From Candidatus Sericytochromatia bacterium (GTDB lineage Bacteria; Cyanobacteriota; Sericytochromatia; UBA7694; JACMQJ01): DNA of 5,575 nt. The notes beneath the pieces were generated by a model. The model saw nothing but the letters and a program-made list of their open reading frames with translations. It did no database searches and was not told the DNA's origin. How positions within the stretch are numbered: the first letter of the stretch is position 1; each line of letters starts with the position of its first letter. The translations under genes were made by a program, and so were the position numbers. The stretch lies in NCBI GenBank assembly GCA_014377055.1, contig JACMQJ010000696.1, positions 1-5,575 of the forward strand, given 5' to 3'. Positions 1 through 5,153 of this stretch are shown piece after piece.

Positions 1-151
1 TTATGGAATACCCTCTTTTCACCACAAATAATATATTTTGATTTTAACTTTTATAAATTTTGCTTCAAATAATAATATCATACTTAATTAATATTTGTTT
101 CATTCATAATGATAACACAAATTTTTCTTGTATTTAACTATCGTCTATGAT
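1..151. other. Gene-free left edge
   Basis: I see no convincing coding frame in this very AT-rich stretch. It lies downstream of the minus-strand secreted-protein gene that ends at 152. No GC-containing hairpin with a T-run is visible, so no intrinsic terminator can be assigned to that gene here. On the minus strand an AGAGGG at 16-11 looks like a ribosome binding site. No start codon follows it within the window, so a minus-strand gene might begin just left of base 1, but this cannot be confirmed. Confidence 0.4.
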
Positions 152-763
152 TTATTTTAGATTGACAAGATTGATTGATAGATCTTTAATCACATCATTG
201 ATTGTCTTATCGATCAATTCTTTTTCATTATATTGTCTTTTAATACTTGTCGCTAATTGACTTGGAACAGAAAAAAAGGACGCTATTTTATTATCTGCTA
301 TTCTGGATCTCGAAAAATTAAGCCAACTTTGTGATTGATACTTAGAAGCATTTCTTTTCCAAATTAAGTCGTCAGTCTTTTTATCTTTTATTTTTATTTC
401 GATACTGATCTTCACTTGCTGTTCAAGAACATCATAACTTAAAGAATCGGAAATAGTATTAGTTTTTATTTGCGATGAGTATTCTTTAAGATCAGTATTA
501 ATAACTGCATCATAATCCCTACTGTTACAGTCATTTTTAAAAAAAAGTATTTTTGAGTTATTGCTAGATAAAAAATTAAAAAATATATTTAAAATATCAT
601 CTGCTACTTTTTTATTTTTATATTTAGGAGCTAAAAGACAAACACTTTTAATCTTTCTATCTTCTAAAATATATCTCTGTTTGTATTCAAAAGCTATAGT
701 ATCTTTAGAGCCAAATAAAAAAACAAGAGTAAAAATAGCAAAAGTATAGTAAAATTTTTTCAT
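152..763 (-). CDS. Secreted envelope protein, LptE/GNA1162/CsgG-N-like fold (tentative)
   Basis: A 203-residue protein with a clear Sec signal peptide: Lys2-Lys3, a hydrophobic core at about residues 5-18, and likely cleavage after Ala24 (DTIA|FE). No cysteine lies at the cleavage site, so it should be secreted but not lipidated. The mature part suggests an alpha/beta sandwich. An early strand (VCLLAP, 41-46) is followed by a helix (52-66), the strand 'YDAVINTDLKEYS' (84-96), a long amphipathic strand pair at 115-140 with a 'KDKKTDDLIWKR' turn, and a C-terminal helix (179-202). A 'Lys-Thr-x-Asp-x-Ile-Trp' turn and closing helix recur in outer-membrane accessory proteins such as LptE, the GNA1162/DUF799 group and the CsgG N-terminal domain; which of these applies is inference. 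A permease of the Lpt pathway is encoded on the same strand about 2 kb away, which makes an LptE-like role attractive but unproven. No ribosome binding site precedes the ATG. Confidence 0.6.
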   Translation of the reverse strand: MKKFYYTFAIFTLVFLFGSKDTIAFEYKQRYILEDRKIKSVCLLAPKYKNKKVADDILNIFFNFLSSNNSKILFFKNDCNSRDYDAVINTDLKEYSSQIKTNTISDSLSYDVLEQQVKISIEIKIKDKKTDDLIWKRNASKYQSQSWLNFSRSRIADNKIASFFSVPSQLATSIKRQYNEKELIDKTINDVIKDLSINLVNLK

Positions 764-769
764 AGTTTA

Positions 770-798
770 ATTCTATAATTATTTTTAAGTTAAGACAA
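770..798 (-). promoter_or_regulatory. Candidate promoter of the secreted-protein gene, possibly leaderless
   Basis: On the minus strand, TTGTCT (798-793) and TAGAAT (775-770) are separated by 17 bp. Transcription would begin about 7 bp further on, at or next to the ATG at 763, giving an almost leaderless message. This agrees with the lack of a Shine-Dalgarno sequence. The region is so AT-rich that chance matches are common. Confidence 0.35.
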
Positions 799-806
799 AC
801 ATTTTT

Positions 807-1166
807 ATGATCAAAAAAGCAATTTTATTAAAAGATATAAATTATCCTGTGATAAGTTTTTTAGCTACTGGTTATTGGCTTGGAGAAAATACACTAACAT
901 ATTATAATGATGAAGGAAAACAGGCCTTAGGAGATCTAATAGGTAGACTTATTTTACTTAAAGACTGCAAACCACTTATTTTGGAAGAGTTTTACAAAGG
1001 TATGTATAATGTAGATTTTGCTCACGTTGATATTATCCAAAGTGATTTTAATCGAAAATATAATATATCGAACCTAAAAAACTGGGTTGGTTGGACTACC
1101 AAACATAAGAAATTTGAGTTAGTAGAAGAAGAAAATTATAATTGGGTTAAAGTTTTTTTAGGTTAA
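807..1166 (+). CDS. Hypothetical protein, 119 aa
   Basis: I do not recognise this protein. It is 119 residues, apparently soluble, with no signal peptide and no long hydrophobic segment. It is rich in aromatic residues, including a 'GYWLGEN' segment near residue 22 and a 'NWVGWTTKHKKFELVEEENYNW' stretch (92-113) with alternating charged and aromatic residues. No catalytic or metal-binding motif is obvious. The frame is open over 360 bases of a genome in which stop codons are frequent by composition, and its composition matches the neighbouring genes, so I take it as real. The start at 807 has no clear Shine-Dalgarno sequence and lies only 43 bp from the start of the divergent secreted-protein gene, so the two promoters must overlap. 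A TATAAT at 774-779 is a possible -10 hexamer, but no -35 is visible at the right spacing. Confidence 0.6.
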   Translation: MIKKAILLKDINYPVISFLATGYWLGENTLTYYNDEGKQALGDLIGRLILLKDCKPLILEEFYKGMYNVDFAHVDIIQSDFNRKYNISNLKNWVGWTTKHKKFELVEEENYNWVKVFLG

Positions 1167-1225
1167 TTAACGCATATCTAAAGGTTAAGCTTTAATTAAG
1201 ACTAACCCATTTAAAGCAAGTTTTC

Positions 1226-1254
1226 TTGTAATAGAAGCATAACCTATCTATAAT
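1226..1254 (+). promoter_or_regulatory. Sigma70-type promoter of the EF-hand lipoprotein gene
   Basis: TTGTAA (1226-1231) and a perfect TATAAT (1249-1254) are separated by exactly 17 bp, placing transcription start near 1261. This is the best promoter in the window and sits 50 bp upstream of the start codon. The predicted leader (about 1261-1303) contains an unusual run of seven C (1270-1276) and then the ribosome binding site. Confidence 0.65.
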
Positions 1255-1284
1255 TTAACGGTTATTCTACCCCCCCATTATTTA

Positions 1285-1290
1285 AAGGAG
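1285..1290 (+). promoter_or_regulatory. Strong Shine-Dalgarno site for the EF-hand lipoprotein
   Basis: AAGGAG lies 13 bases before the ATG at 1304, at the long end of useful spacing, in a purine-only stretch. It supports 1304 as the start, as does the Lys-Lys and hydrophobic signal peptide that follows directly. Confidence 0.6.
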
Positions 1291-1303
1291 AAGAAAAAAG
1301 AAG

Positions 1304-2137
1304 ATGAAAAAATTAAGTTCACTACTAAGCACAATGGCAGTAATCTCAATGTTAACAGCATGTTCAAATCAGGATTTAAATACAGCAGTGTTACCTACTC
1401 AGGATACACAAGACCAGACAGTTTCAGCACAGTCAGTACAGGGCTTTAAAGCATACAACGCTGTTGTAACAGGAATGATTTTTAAAACGTTAGACAAAAA
1501 TTCAGATGGTTTTATCAGTTATGAAGAATATTCAGCAGCTAGACCAGGAACAACAAAAACAACCACATTACAGGTAGAAACAGAAGACGATAACTTAATC
1601 GCTCCAGCTCCTGTAACCGCAGGCGACGCACCCGCTCCAAATCCAGCTCCATCAGCTCCAGCTCCTAAACCACACAAACCAGCTGTTGCCAAGACAATAT
1701 TCCAGATTTTTGTATCAATGGATAAAAATCATGATGGTAAATTAAGCTTAAACGAAGCTAAAGCAAGCAAAAACTTTGTAGGTGTAAACCGTGCTGATAT
1801 GGTTAAATCTACTGTTATTCCTATATTCACAGCATTAGATACAAATAAAAATAAATCAATTTCACAGGATGAATTTATACAAGGTACTGCAAGTCAGCCA
1901 GAGGCAGATCATAAGTTATTAAATTCCTTATTCTTTGCTTCTGATGCCAATAGAAATGGTTCACTATCGTTGAGTGAGTTTGAAGATTTTAGTTATGCAT
2001 CTAGTGCAGGTAGTTTAATTACACCACCAGCTCCAGCTCCATCAGCAGCTCCAGTTGATCCAGCACCAGCTCCGTCAGGTGCTGCACCTGCATCACCAGC
2101 GGCTCCTCCAGTAGCTCCAGCAACAACAGGTAAATAA
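1304..2137 (+). CDS. EF-hand calcium-binding lipoprotein with Pro/Ala-rich linkers
   Basis: A 277-residue predicted lipoprotein. Residues 1-19 form a signal peptide ending in the lipobox Leu-Thr-Ala-Cys, with Cys20 as the lipidated residue. Four EF-hand loops are visible: DKNSDGFISYEE (64-75), DKNHDGKLSLNE (140-151), DTNKNKSISQDE (179-190) and DANRNGSLSLSE (214-225). All have acidic residues at loop positions 1 and 12 and Asp or Asn at 3 and 5. The third has Lys instead of the usual Gly at position 6, so its geometry may be altered. A Pro/Ala-rich linker (about 100-128) separates loop 1 from loops 2-4, and a similar tail closes the protein (239-275). Calcium binding at the cell surface or in the periplasm is inferred from the motifs; the partner is unknown. 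Glutamine is mostly CAG and GC is higher than in the neighbours, perhaps reflecting strong expression or the Pro/Ala content. It is a single-gene unit with its own promoter and terminator. Confidence 0.88.
   Translation: MKKLSSLLSTMAVISMLTACSNQDLNTAVLPTQDTQDQTVSAQSVQGFKAYNAVVTGMIFKTLDKNSDGFISYEEYSAARPGTTKTTTLQVETEDDNLIAPAPVTAGDAPAPNPAPSAPAPKPHKPAVAKTIFQIFVSMDKNHDGKLSLNEAKASKNFVGVNRADMVKSTVIPIFTALDTNKNKSISQDEFIQGTASQPEADHKLLNSLFFASDANRNGSLSLSEFEDFSYASSAGSLITPPAPAPSAAPVDPAPAPSGAAPASPAAPPVAPATTGK
1601..1687 (+). repeat. Pro/Ala-codon repeat, internal linker of the EF-hand lipoprotein
   Basis: GCTCC(A/T) units are repeated irregularly and encode Ala-Pro dipeptides between EF-hand loop 1 and loop 2 (about residues 100-128). 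The same words recur in the 3' tail, so the two tracts share near-identical 11-17 base stretches that could recombine or slip. Confidence 0.6.
2018..2128 (+). repeat. Pro/Ala-codon repeat, C-terminal tail of the EF-hand lipoprotein
   Basis: Irregular CCAGCTCC-type repeats encode a Pro/Ala/Ser-rich tail (about residues 239-275) after the last EF-hand. The tail is low complexity and probably disordered, and resembles the internal linker at 1601-1687. It may act as a cell-wall-spanning or spacer segment; that is inference. Confidence 0.6.
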
Positions 2138-2145
2138 GAATTAAT

Positions 2146-2177
2146 AAAAAAAGAGCTAATCATAGCTCTTTTTTTTT
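2146..2177. terminator. Bidirectional intrinsic terminator between convergent genes
   Basis: A perfect 13-bp stem (2146-2158 with 2163-2175) with a 4-base loop carries an AGAGCTA/TAGCTCT core. It is followed by nine T on the plus strand and preceded by seven A (seven T on the minus strand). It starts 9 bases after the EF-hand gene's stop codon. The convergent VOC-family gene ends at 2241, so the same hairpin can end both transcripts. Confidence 0.9.
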
Positions 2178-2207
2178 GCTTAGTAAAAGGTTTTAAAGAA
2201 GAAGAGT

Positions 2208-2230
2208 TTATCCACGAATGAAGACGAATA
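2208..2230 (+). repeat. Two ACGAAT units with a 10-bp period
   Basis: ACGAAT occurs at 2214-2219 and 2224-2229, in the context TCCACGAATGAAGACGAAT. From memory, intergenic repeats of the form CACGAATgaACACGAAT are scattered through many bacterial genomes, and this could be one degenerate copy. It sits between the terminator and the 3' end of the VOC-family gene. A copy count across the genome would be needed to call it a repeat family. Confidence 0.3.
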
Positions 2231-2240
2231 AAAATAGATA

Positions 2241-2669
2241 TTATTGATGTCTTTCATCAAAGCTTATCATCCACTGTATATTAAATTTATCTTTTAACAT
2301 TCCAAAATAATCACCCCAAAAGCTATCATGTAAAGGCATTTGTATTTTACCTCCGCCAGATAATTTTTTATAAAGAATATTTGCCTCTTCTTTACTTTCA
2401 GTGCTAATAAATATTGAAAAATTATCACCAAAATTAAGCATTTGTCCCATTGATTCCAATGAATCAGTAGCCATTAACTCATGTCCATTACCTATGGGTA
2501 AACGAATGTGCATGATTTTTTCCTTATCTTCGTCTGAGGCTTGTTCATTTGCTGGCTCATCTTTAAATCTTTGTAAAAAAGTAAATTCGCCACCAAATAC
2601 AGATTTATAAAAATTAAATGCTTCTTCTGTATTACCATTAAAGTTTAGATAAGTACTAATTTTAGCCAT
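2241..2669 (-). CDS. PhnB-like VOC (glyoxalase-fold) family protein
   Basis: A 142-residue cytoplasmic protein of the vicinal oxygen chelate superfamily, close to the PhnB/YjdN branch, which databases often label '3-demethylubiquinone-9 3-methyltransferase-like'. Family features in order are an N-terminal strand and 'FNGNTEEAFNFYKSVFGGE' helix (10-28), a central 'IMHIRLPIGNGHELMATDS' strand pair (52-70), and the C-terminal signature with WGDYFGMLKDKFNIQWM (118-134). Length is typical and the protein looks intact. The branch has no settled function: members bind small molecules, and E. coli YjdN is not an established enzyme. The methyltransferase label should not be taken literally. The start is supported by GAAGGA 8 bases upstream. 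The gene lies 62 bp after the permease gene on the same strand, with an inverted repeat between, so co-transcription is possible but uncertain. It ends facing the EF-hand gene. Confidence 0.85.
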   Translation of the reverse strand: MAKISTYLNFNGNTEEAFNFYKSVFGGEFTFLQRFKDEPANEQASDEDKEKIMHIRLPIGNGHELMATDSLESMGQMLNFGDNFSIFISTESKEEANILYKKLSGGGKIQMPLHDSFWGDYFGMLKDKFNIQWMISFDERHQ

Positions 2670-2677
2670 TTTTATTG

Positions 2678-2683
2678 TCCTTC
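2678..2683 (-). promoter_or_regulatory. Shine-Dalgarno site of the VOC-family gene
   Basis: GAAGGA on the minus strand ends 8 bases before the ATG at 2669, fixing the start. An upstream TATTATAAA could serve as a -10 region, but no matching -35 is seen. Confidence 0.6.
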
Positions 2684-2714
2684 ATTTTATAATATTTCCC
2701 TAAATATCTTAGCA

Positions 2715-2754
2715 GTATTTTATTTAAAAAACTAAATTTTTTTAAATAAAATAC
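2715..2754. repeat. Perfect 17-bp inverted repeat across the permease stop codon
   Basis: The arm GTATTTTATTTAAAAAA (2715-2731) is perfectly complementary to 2738-2754, with a 6-base loop. The stop codon of the permease gene (2734-2732) lies in the loop and arm, and the last six codons run through the other arm. Only the outermost pair is G-C, and no T-run follows the stem on either strand. It is therefore not a classical terminator, although it could slow polymerase or protect the mRNA 3' end. Confidence 0.7.
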
Positions 2755-3847
2755 ATCCAATTATTAATGTAAGAGTATCAGGTAACCATGATGCTATAAT
2801 AGGATTTAAGATATTTGTACTCCCTAAAGCGGTACAGGCAAACATTAAAGTATAATAACCAAAAATAAAAAATAAGCTAAAAGTAAAAGCAAAAGAAGAG
2901 GTTTTACTTTTTTTATTTAATCCTAAAGGTATACCAACCAAAAAGAAAAGCGATGAAGTAAGAGGAATTGATATTTTTTGATATAGTTGAACTTCAAGTG
3001 CAGATGTATTTGTACCAGACATTTTTAAGTTTTTAATATATGAAGACAATTCTGAATAATTCATTTCTTTTGGAGTTCTAATCTCACCAGCAACATTTTC
3101 TAATTCGGGCAAAAATGAAAATGAATAATTATCGAATTTAAGATAAGAGTTATATTTTTTTTCGGATATATTATAAATAATACCCTGTTTAAATAACCAT
3201 TTACCATTAACTAAGATGGACTTTTTTGCTTGAATAATTGAAATTATCTGACCATCATTAAACTCTTCAACAATAGGGTCATACATTGTACTATTAATAA
3301 ATTCTCTAGCATAAAAAGATCTTTTTAAAATACCTTTTTCAAAATCTTTATAAAAAATATTCTGTTTAGCAATAGGTATATCTTTTTTCATCTGTGCATA
3401 AAAATATCCTTTAGATAGCTCATTATTGGCTTTACTGACAATAAAATAATTAAAGAATAATGCCAAAAAGCTTAAAAATACTGCAAATAAAAATATTGGT
3501 AAAAATAGTCTGATATTACTACGCCCACTAGCTTGAAAGATAGTAACCTCATTGTCTCTATATAATCGACCTGCTGATAAGATACAAGCTAAAAGTACAG
3601 ACATAGGCAGACTATAAAAAACCATCTCAGGGACACTATATAAAAATAGCTTTAAAAATAATGATAAAGAAATACCATATTTAACCATTAAATCTATTAG
3701 ATTAAATAAGACAAAACCCGAAATAGTAATTATTAAAAATAAGCATAAACTAAATAAAAAAGCAGAAAAAAATTCAGAGAATATATATCTATCGACTAAA
3801 TAAAAAGTTTTTAGACTTTTAAATATACTCTCTGAATCTTTTCTCAA
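2732..3847 (-). CDS. LptF/LptG (YjgP/YjgQ) family permease of LPS export
   Basis: A 371-residue inner-membrane protein of the LptF/LptG family. In Lpt systems these permeases work with the ATPase LptB to extract lipopolysaccharide and pass it to the periplasmic bridge. The architecture fits: an N-terminal 'VDRYIFSEFF' amphipathic start (18-27), three transmembrane segments at about 28-52, 62-92 and 112-136, a periplasmic domain at about 140-290, then three more at about 293-310, 317-340 and 345-369. The 'YSLPMSVLLACILSAGRLYRDNE' segment (78-100) is the family's conserved cytoplasmic coupling region. The Ala-Leu-Gly and 'ASWLP' features near the end resemble the single LptF/G of Cyanobacteria-related lineages, so I give no F or G symbol. 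The start is TTG at 3847-3845: no in-frame ATG precedes the conserved N-terminus, the upstream frame closes at a stop after 6 codons, and no good Shine-Dalgarno is seen. It follows the SnoaL-like gene by 17 bp, suggesting translational coupling. Confidence 0.9.
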   Translation of the reverse strand: MRKDSESIFKSLKTFYLVDRYIFSEFFSAFLFSLCLFLIITISGFVLFNLIDLMVKYGISLSLFLKLFLYSVPEMVFYSLPMSVLLACILSAGRLYRDNEVTIFQASGRSNIRLFLPIFLFAVFLSFLALFFNYFIVSKANNELSKGYFYAQMKKDIPIAKQNIFYKDFEKGILKRSFYAREFINSTMYDPIVEEFNDGQIISIIQAKKSILVNGKWLFKQGIIYNISEKKYNSYLKFDNYSFSFLPELENVAGEIRTPKEMNYSELSSYIKNLKMSGTNTSALEVQLYQKISIPLTSSLFFLVGIPLGLNKKSKTSSFAFTFSLFFIFGYYTLMFACTALGSTNILNPIIASWLPDTLTLIIGCILFKKI

Positions 3848-3864
3848 ATCTTTATAAAAGTCAA

Positions 3865-4302
3865 TTAATTCATTTTAGGAAGATTAATTCCCATATTTTT
3901 TAACATACCTGAAATATCACCCATTGGAAAATTTGGCATTTTCATTTCAGTAACCTTATCATCAGCGACACCAAACTCAAGATTAACACTTGGAAGAGTT
4001 ACTTTGTTATTTGACGCAACGATTGGATTCATACCTGGAAAAGCAAAATCTATAGTATGAGTACCAGTTAATTGTAATGTAGCCTGAACCTTGCCATCTT
4101 TTTCAATAACATTACTAAGATTATATTTTAAATCAGGTAAAGACTTTTTGGCTAATTTAAAAAACATTAAAACTTGGGATTTTCCCAAAGGGAATGGTAT
4201 AGGTAATACAAAGTTAAAATTATCCGCCATATGGTTGGCAGCAATATCTACATCTAATTCAAGATTGGCAAAAAATTTTTCTATGACTTCGGTTTTTTCC
4301 AT
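3865..4302 (-). CDS. SnoaL/NTF2-like domain protein
   Basis: A 145-residue soluble protein without signal peptide or membrane segment. The layout matches a SnoaL/NTF2-like cone-shaped alpha+beta fold: helices at 2-12 and 17-27 ('AANHMADNFNFVLP'), a helix at 40-55 ending in 'SLPDLKYNL', then antiparallel strands with 'EKDGKVQATLQLTGTHT' (67-83), 'TLPSVNLEFGVADDKVTEMKM' (102-122) and a short C-terminal helix. The 'P-D' after the third helix, 'DGKV' and 'GTHT' are positions often kept in this superfamily. Members include polyketide cyclases, isomerases and many ligand-binding proteins, so neither substrate nor catalysis can be assigned. The ATG at 4302 has an AAGGA about 12 bases upstream, a little far. 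The closeness to the permease gene (17 bp) suggests one transcript, but a role in LPS export would be speculation. Confidence 0.7.
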   Translation of the reverse strand: MEKTEVIEKFFANLELDVDIAANHMADNFNFVLPIPFPLGKSQVLMFFKLAKKSLPDLKYNLSNVIEKDGKVQATLQLTGTHTIDFAFPGMNPIVASNNKVTLPSVNLEFGVADDKVTEMKMPNFPMGDISGMLKNMGINLPKMN

Positions 4303-4319
4303 TGATAAATAACATCCTT

Positions 4320-4353
4320 ATAAAATACAAATAAAATTATTCTAGTATTTTAT
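4320..4353. repeat. Imperfect inverted repeat upstream of the SnoaL-like gene
   Basis: ATAAAATAC (4320-4328) and GTATTTTAT (4345-4353) form a 9-bp inverted repeat around a 16-base spacer, immediately upstream of the SnoaL-like gene's AAGGA. The same 9-mer pair occurs inside the longer inverted repeat at 2715-2754. It could be an operator over a weak AT-rich promoter or simply a composition effect; no well-spaced -35/-10 pair is visible here. Confidence 0.3.
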
Positions 4354-4398
4354 CCTATTTTAAGTTGTTAATCATTAATTTTATTACTTAAAAATAAA

Positions 4399-5067
4399 TT
4401 ATAGTTTAAAAAAATCATCTTCTAAACTTATATTTGTTTGTATATCTTGAACCATGTATTGGCTGACCATTTCATCGCCTATATACATTTCATTTAGCAT
4501 AACGACAAAAGTTTCTGAATCAACACCATATATCTCATGAGTTATCTCGCTATCAAGCTTTTTTGGTGTGTCAATTTTAAGTAGGTAGATTTCACGATTA
4601 TTAAGTTTTGATTTACCTTCTAACTCGATCTTTGTTCCTTCTTCTTTTATTCTCTTTAAACCATCTATTGTGGCAAGTATTTTATGATTCCTAGTATCAG
4701 AAAACATAGGATCATCAATTGAAAAATTGATAGGTATAATACCTAATATACCTGCTGCTCTTACCTTTACTTTATCGCCACCTGTGTATAATAATGTTGA
4801 GCCTTTGGCTATTTCTTTTGGACTATCAATTACTTCTAATAAAGCGTTAAGTGGTTTTTTAAAAGTTATTTTTGCTTTGATGACAGACTCATGAATGCTA
4901 TTAACTCTTTTTCCATCCTGATAATAGCCTTTGGAATAATTTGTGAAAACGGCTCTAAATGTTTTATTGTTACTATCCACTTCAAACATTTTTTTTATAA
5001 GATAATCTGTTAAGTCTTTTTGCTTATTTTCCACTATTTTTCCTGATAGTTCTTTTATTAGGCTCAT
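4399..5067 (-). CDS. LolA/DUF1571-like protein without signal peptide
   Basis: A 222-residue protein whose core resembles the LolA-like (outer-membrane lipoprotein-sorting, DUF1571) half-barrel. The order is 'FRAVFTNYSKGYYQDGK' (37-53), 'VIKAKITFKKPLNALLEVIDSP' (62-83), 'GSTLLYTGGDKVKVRAAGILGIIPINFSIDDPMF' (89-122), 'RNHKILATIDGLKRI' (126-140), then strands with 'NREIYLLKIDTP' (157-168) and 'HEIYGVDSETFVVMLNEM' (177-194). The pattern 'strand, LYTGGDKV, pro-rich loop, R/N-H-x-I, x-GL' is what I associate with DUF1571/LolA-type lipid-binding proteins; the assignment is from memory. Unlike LolA it begins with a charged helix (1-30) and has no signal peptide, so it should be cytoplasmic unless the true start lies elsewhere. 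The start is well supported by GAGGT 7 bases before the ATG. It is the first gene of the leftward run and has a good promoter. Confidence 0.55.
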   Translation of the reverse strand: MSLIKELSGKIVENKQKDLTDYLIKKMFEVDSNNKTFRAVFTNYSKGYYQDGKRVNSIHESVIKAKITFKKPLNALLEVIDSPKEIAKGSTLLYTGGDKVKVRAAGILGIIPINFSIDDPMFSDTRNHKILATIDGLKRIKEEGTKIELEGKSKLNNREIYLLKIDTPKKLDSEITHEIYGVDSETFVVMLNEMYIGDEMVSQYMVQDIQTNISLEDDFFKL

Positions 5068-5074
5068 ACTATAA

Positions 5075-5079
5075 ACCTC
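5075..5079 (-). promoter_or_regulatory. Shine-Dalgarno site of the LolA-like gene
   Basis: GAGGT on the minus strand lies 7 bases before the ATG at 5067. This is optimal spacing and argues against a longer, signal-peptide-bearing form of the protein. Confidence 0.65.
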
Positions 5080-5104
5080 AACATATAATCACAATATTAA
5101 CTCT

Positions 5105-5132
5105 ATTATATGTTCTTAAGCTAGTCATACAA
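5105..5132 (-). promoter_or_regulatory. Promoter of the leftward gene run
   Basis: On the minus strand TTGTAT (5132-5127) and a perfect TATAAT (5110-5105) are 16 bp apart, with transcription start expected near 5098 and a leader of about 30 bases. Its -35 overlaps the left arm of the palindrome at 5128-5140, so a dimeric repressor there would block it. Confidence 0.6.
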
Positions 5133-5140
5133 TCATTGTA
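5128..5140. promoter_or_regulatory. Palindromic operator-like site TACAATcATTGTA
   Basis: A perfect 6-1-6 palindrome that overlaps the -35 of the leftward promoter. Its right arm gives TTGTAC (5136-5141), the -35 of a possible rightward promoter with TTTAAT at 5160-5165 (18-bp spacer). The cognate regulator is unknown; no regulator gene is in the window. Confidence 0.45.
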
Positions 5141-5153
5141 CGATTACTATTAA

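Noticed and set aside
561..749. Plus-strand open frame inside the secreted-protein gene
   Set aside because: It lies wholly antisense to a gene with a clear signal peptide, and its product is low-complexity with no ribosome site.
1183..1207. Hairpin GGTTA...TAACC after the 119-aa gene as a terminator
   Set aside because: The outer stem is only 5 bp, there is a 2x2 internal mismatch, and no T-run follows, so it does not meet the usual form of an intrinsic terminator.
2401..2610. Plus-strand open frame inside the VOC-family gene
   Set aside because: It is antisense to a well-conserved family member and has no ribosome site or recognisable motif.
4091..4312. Plus-strand open frame across the SnoaL-like gene
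   Set aside because: It is an antisense shadow of a plausible gene; no promoter or ribosome site supports it.
4320..4353. ATAAAATAC/GTATTTTAT as a regulatory motif shared with 2715-2754
   Set aside because: The 9-mer is pure AT apart from one base and also occurs inside a coding region near 4678, so sharing may be only composition; kept as a low-confidence repeat, not as a regulon.
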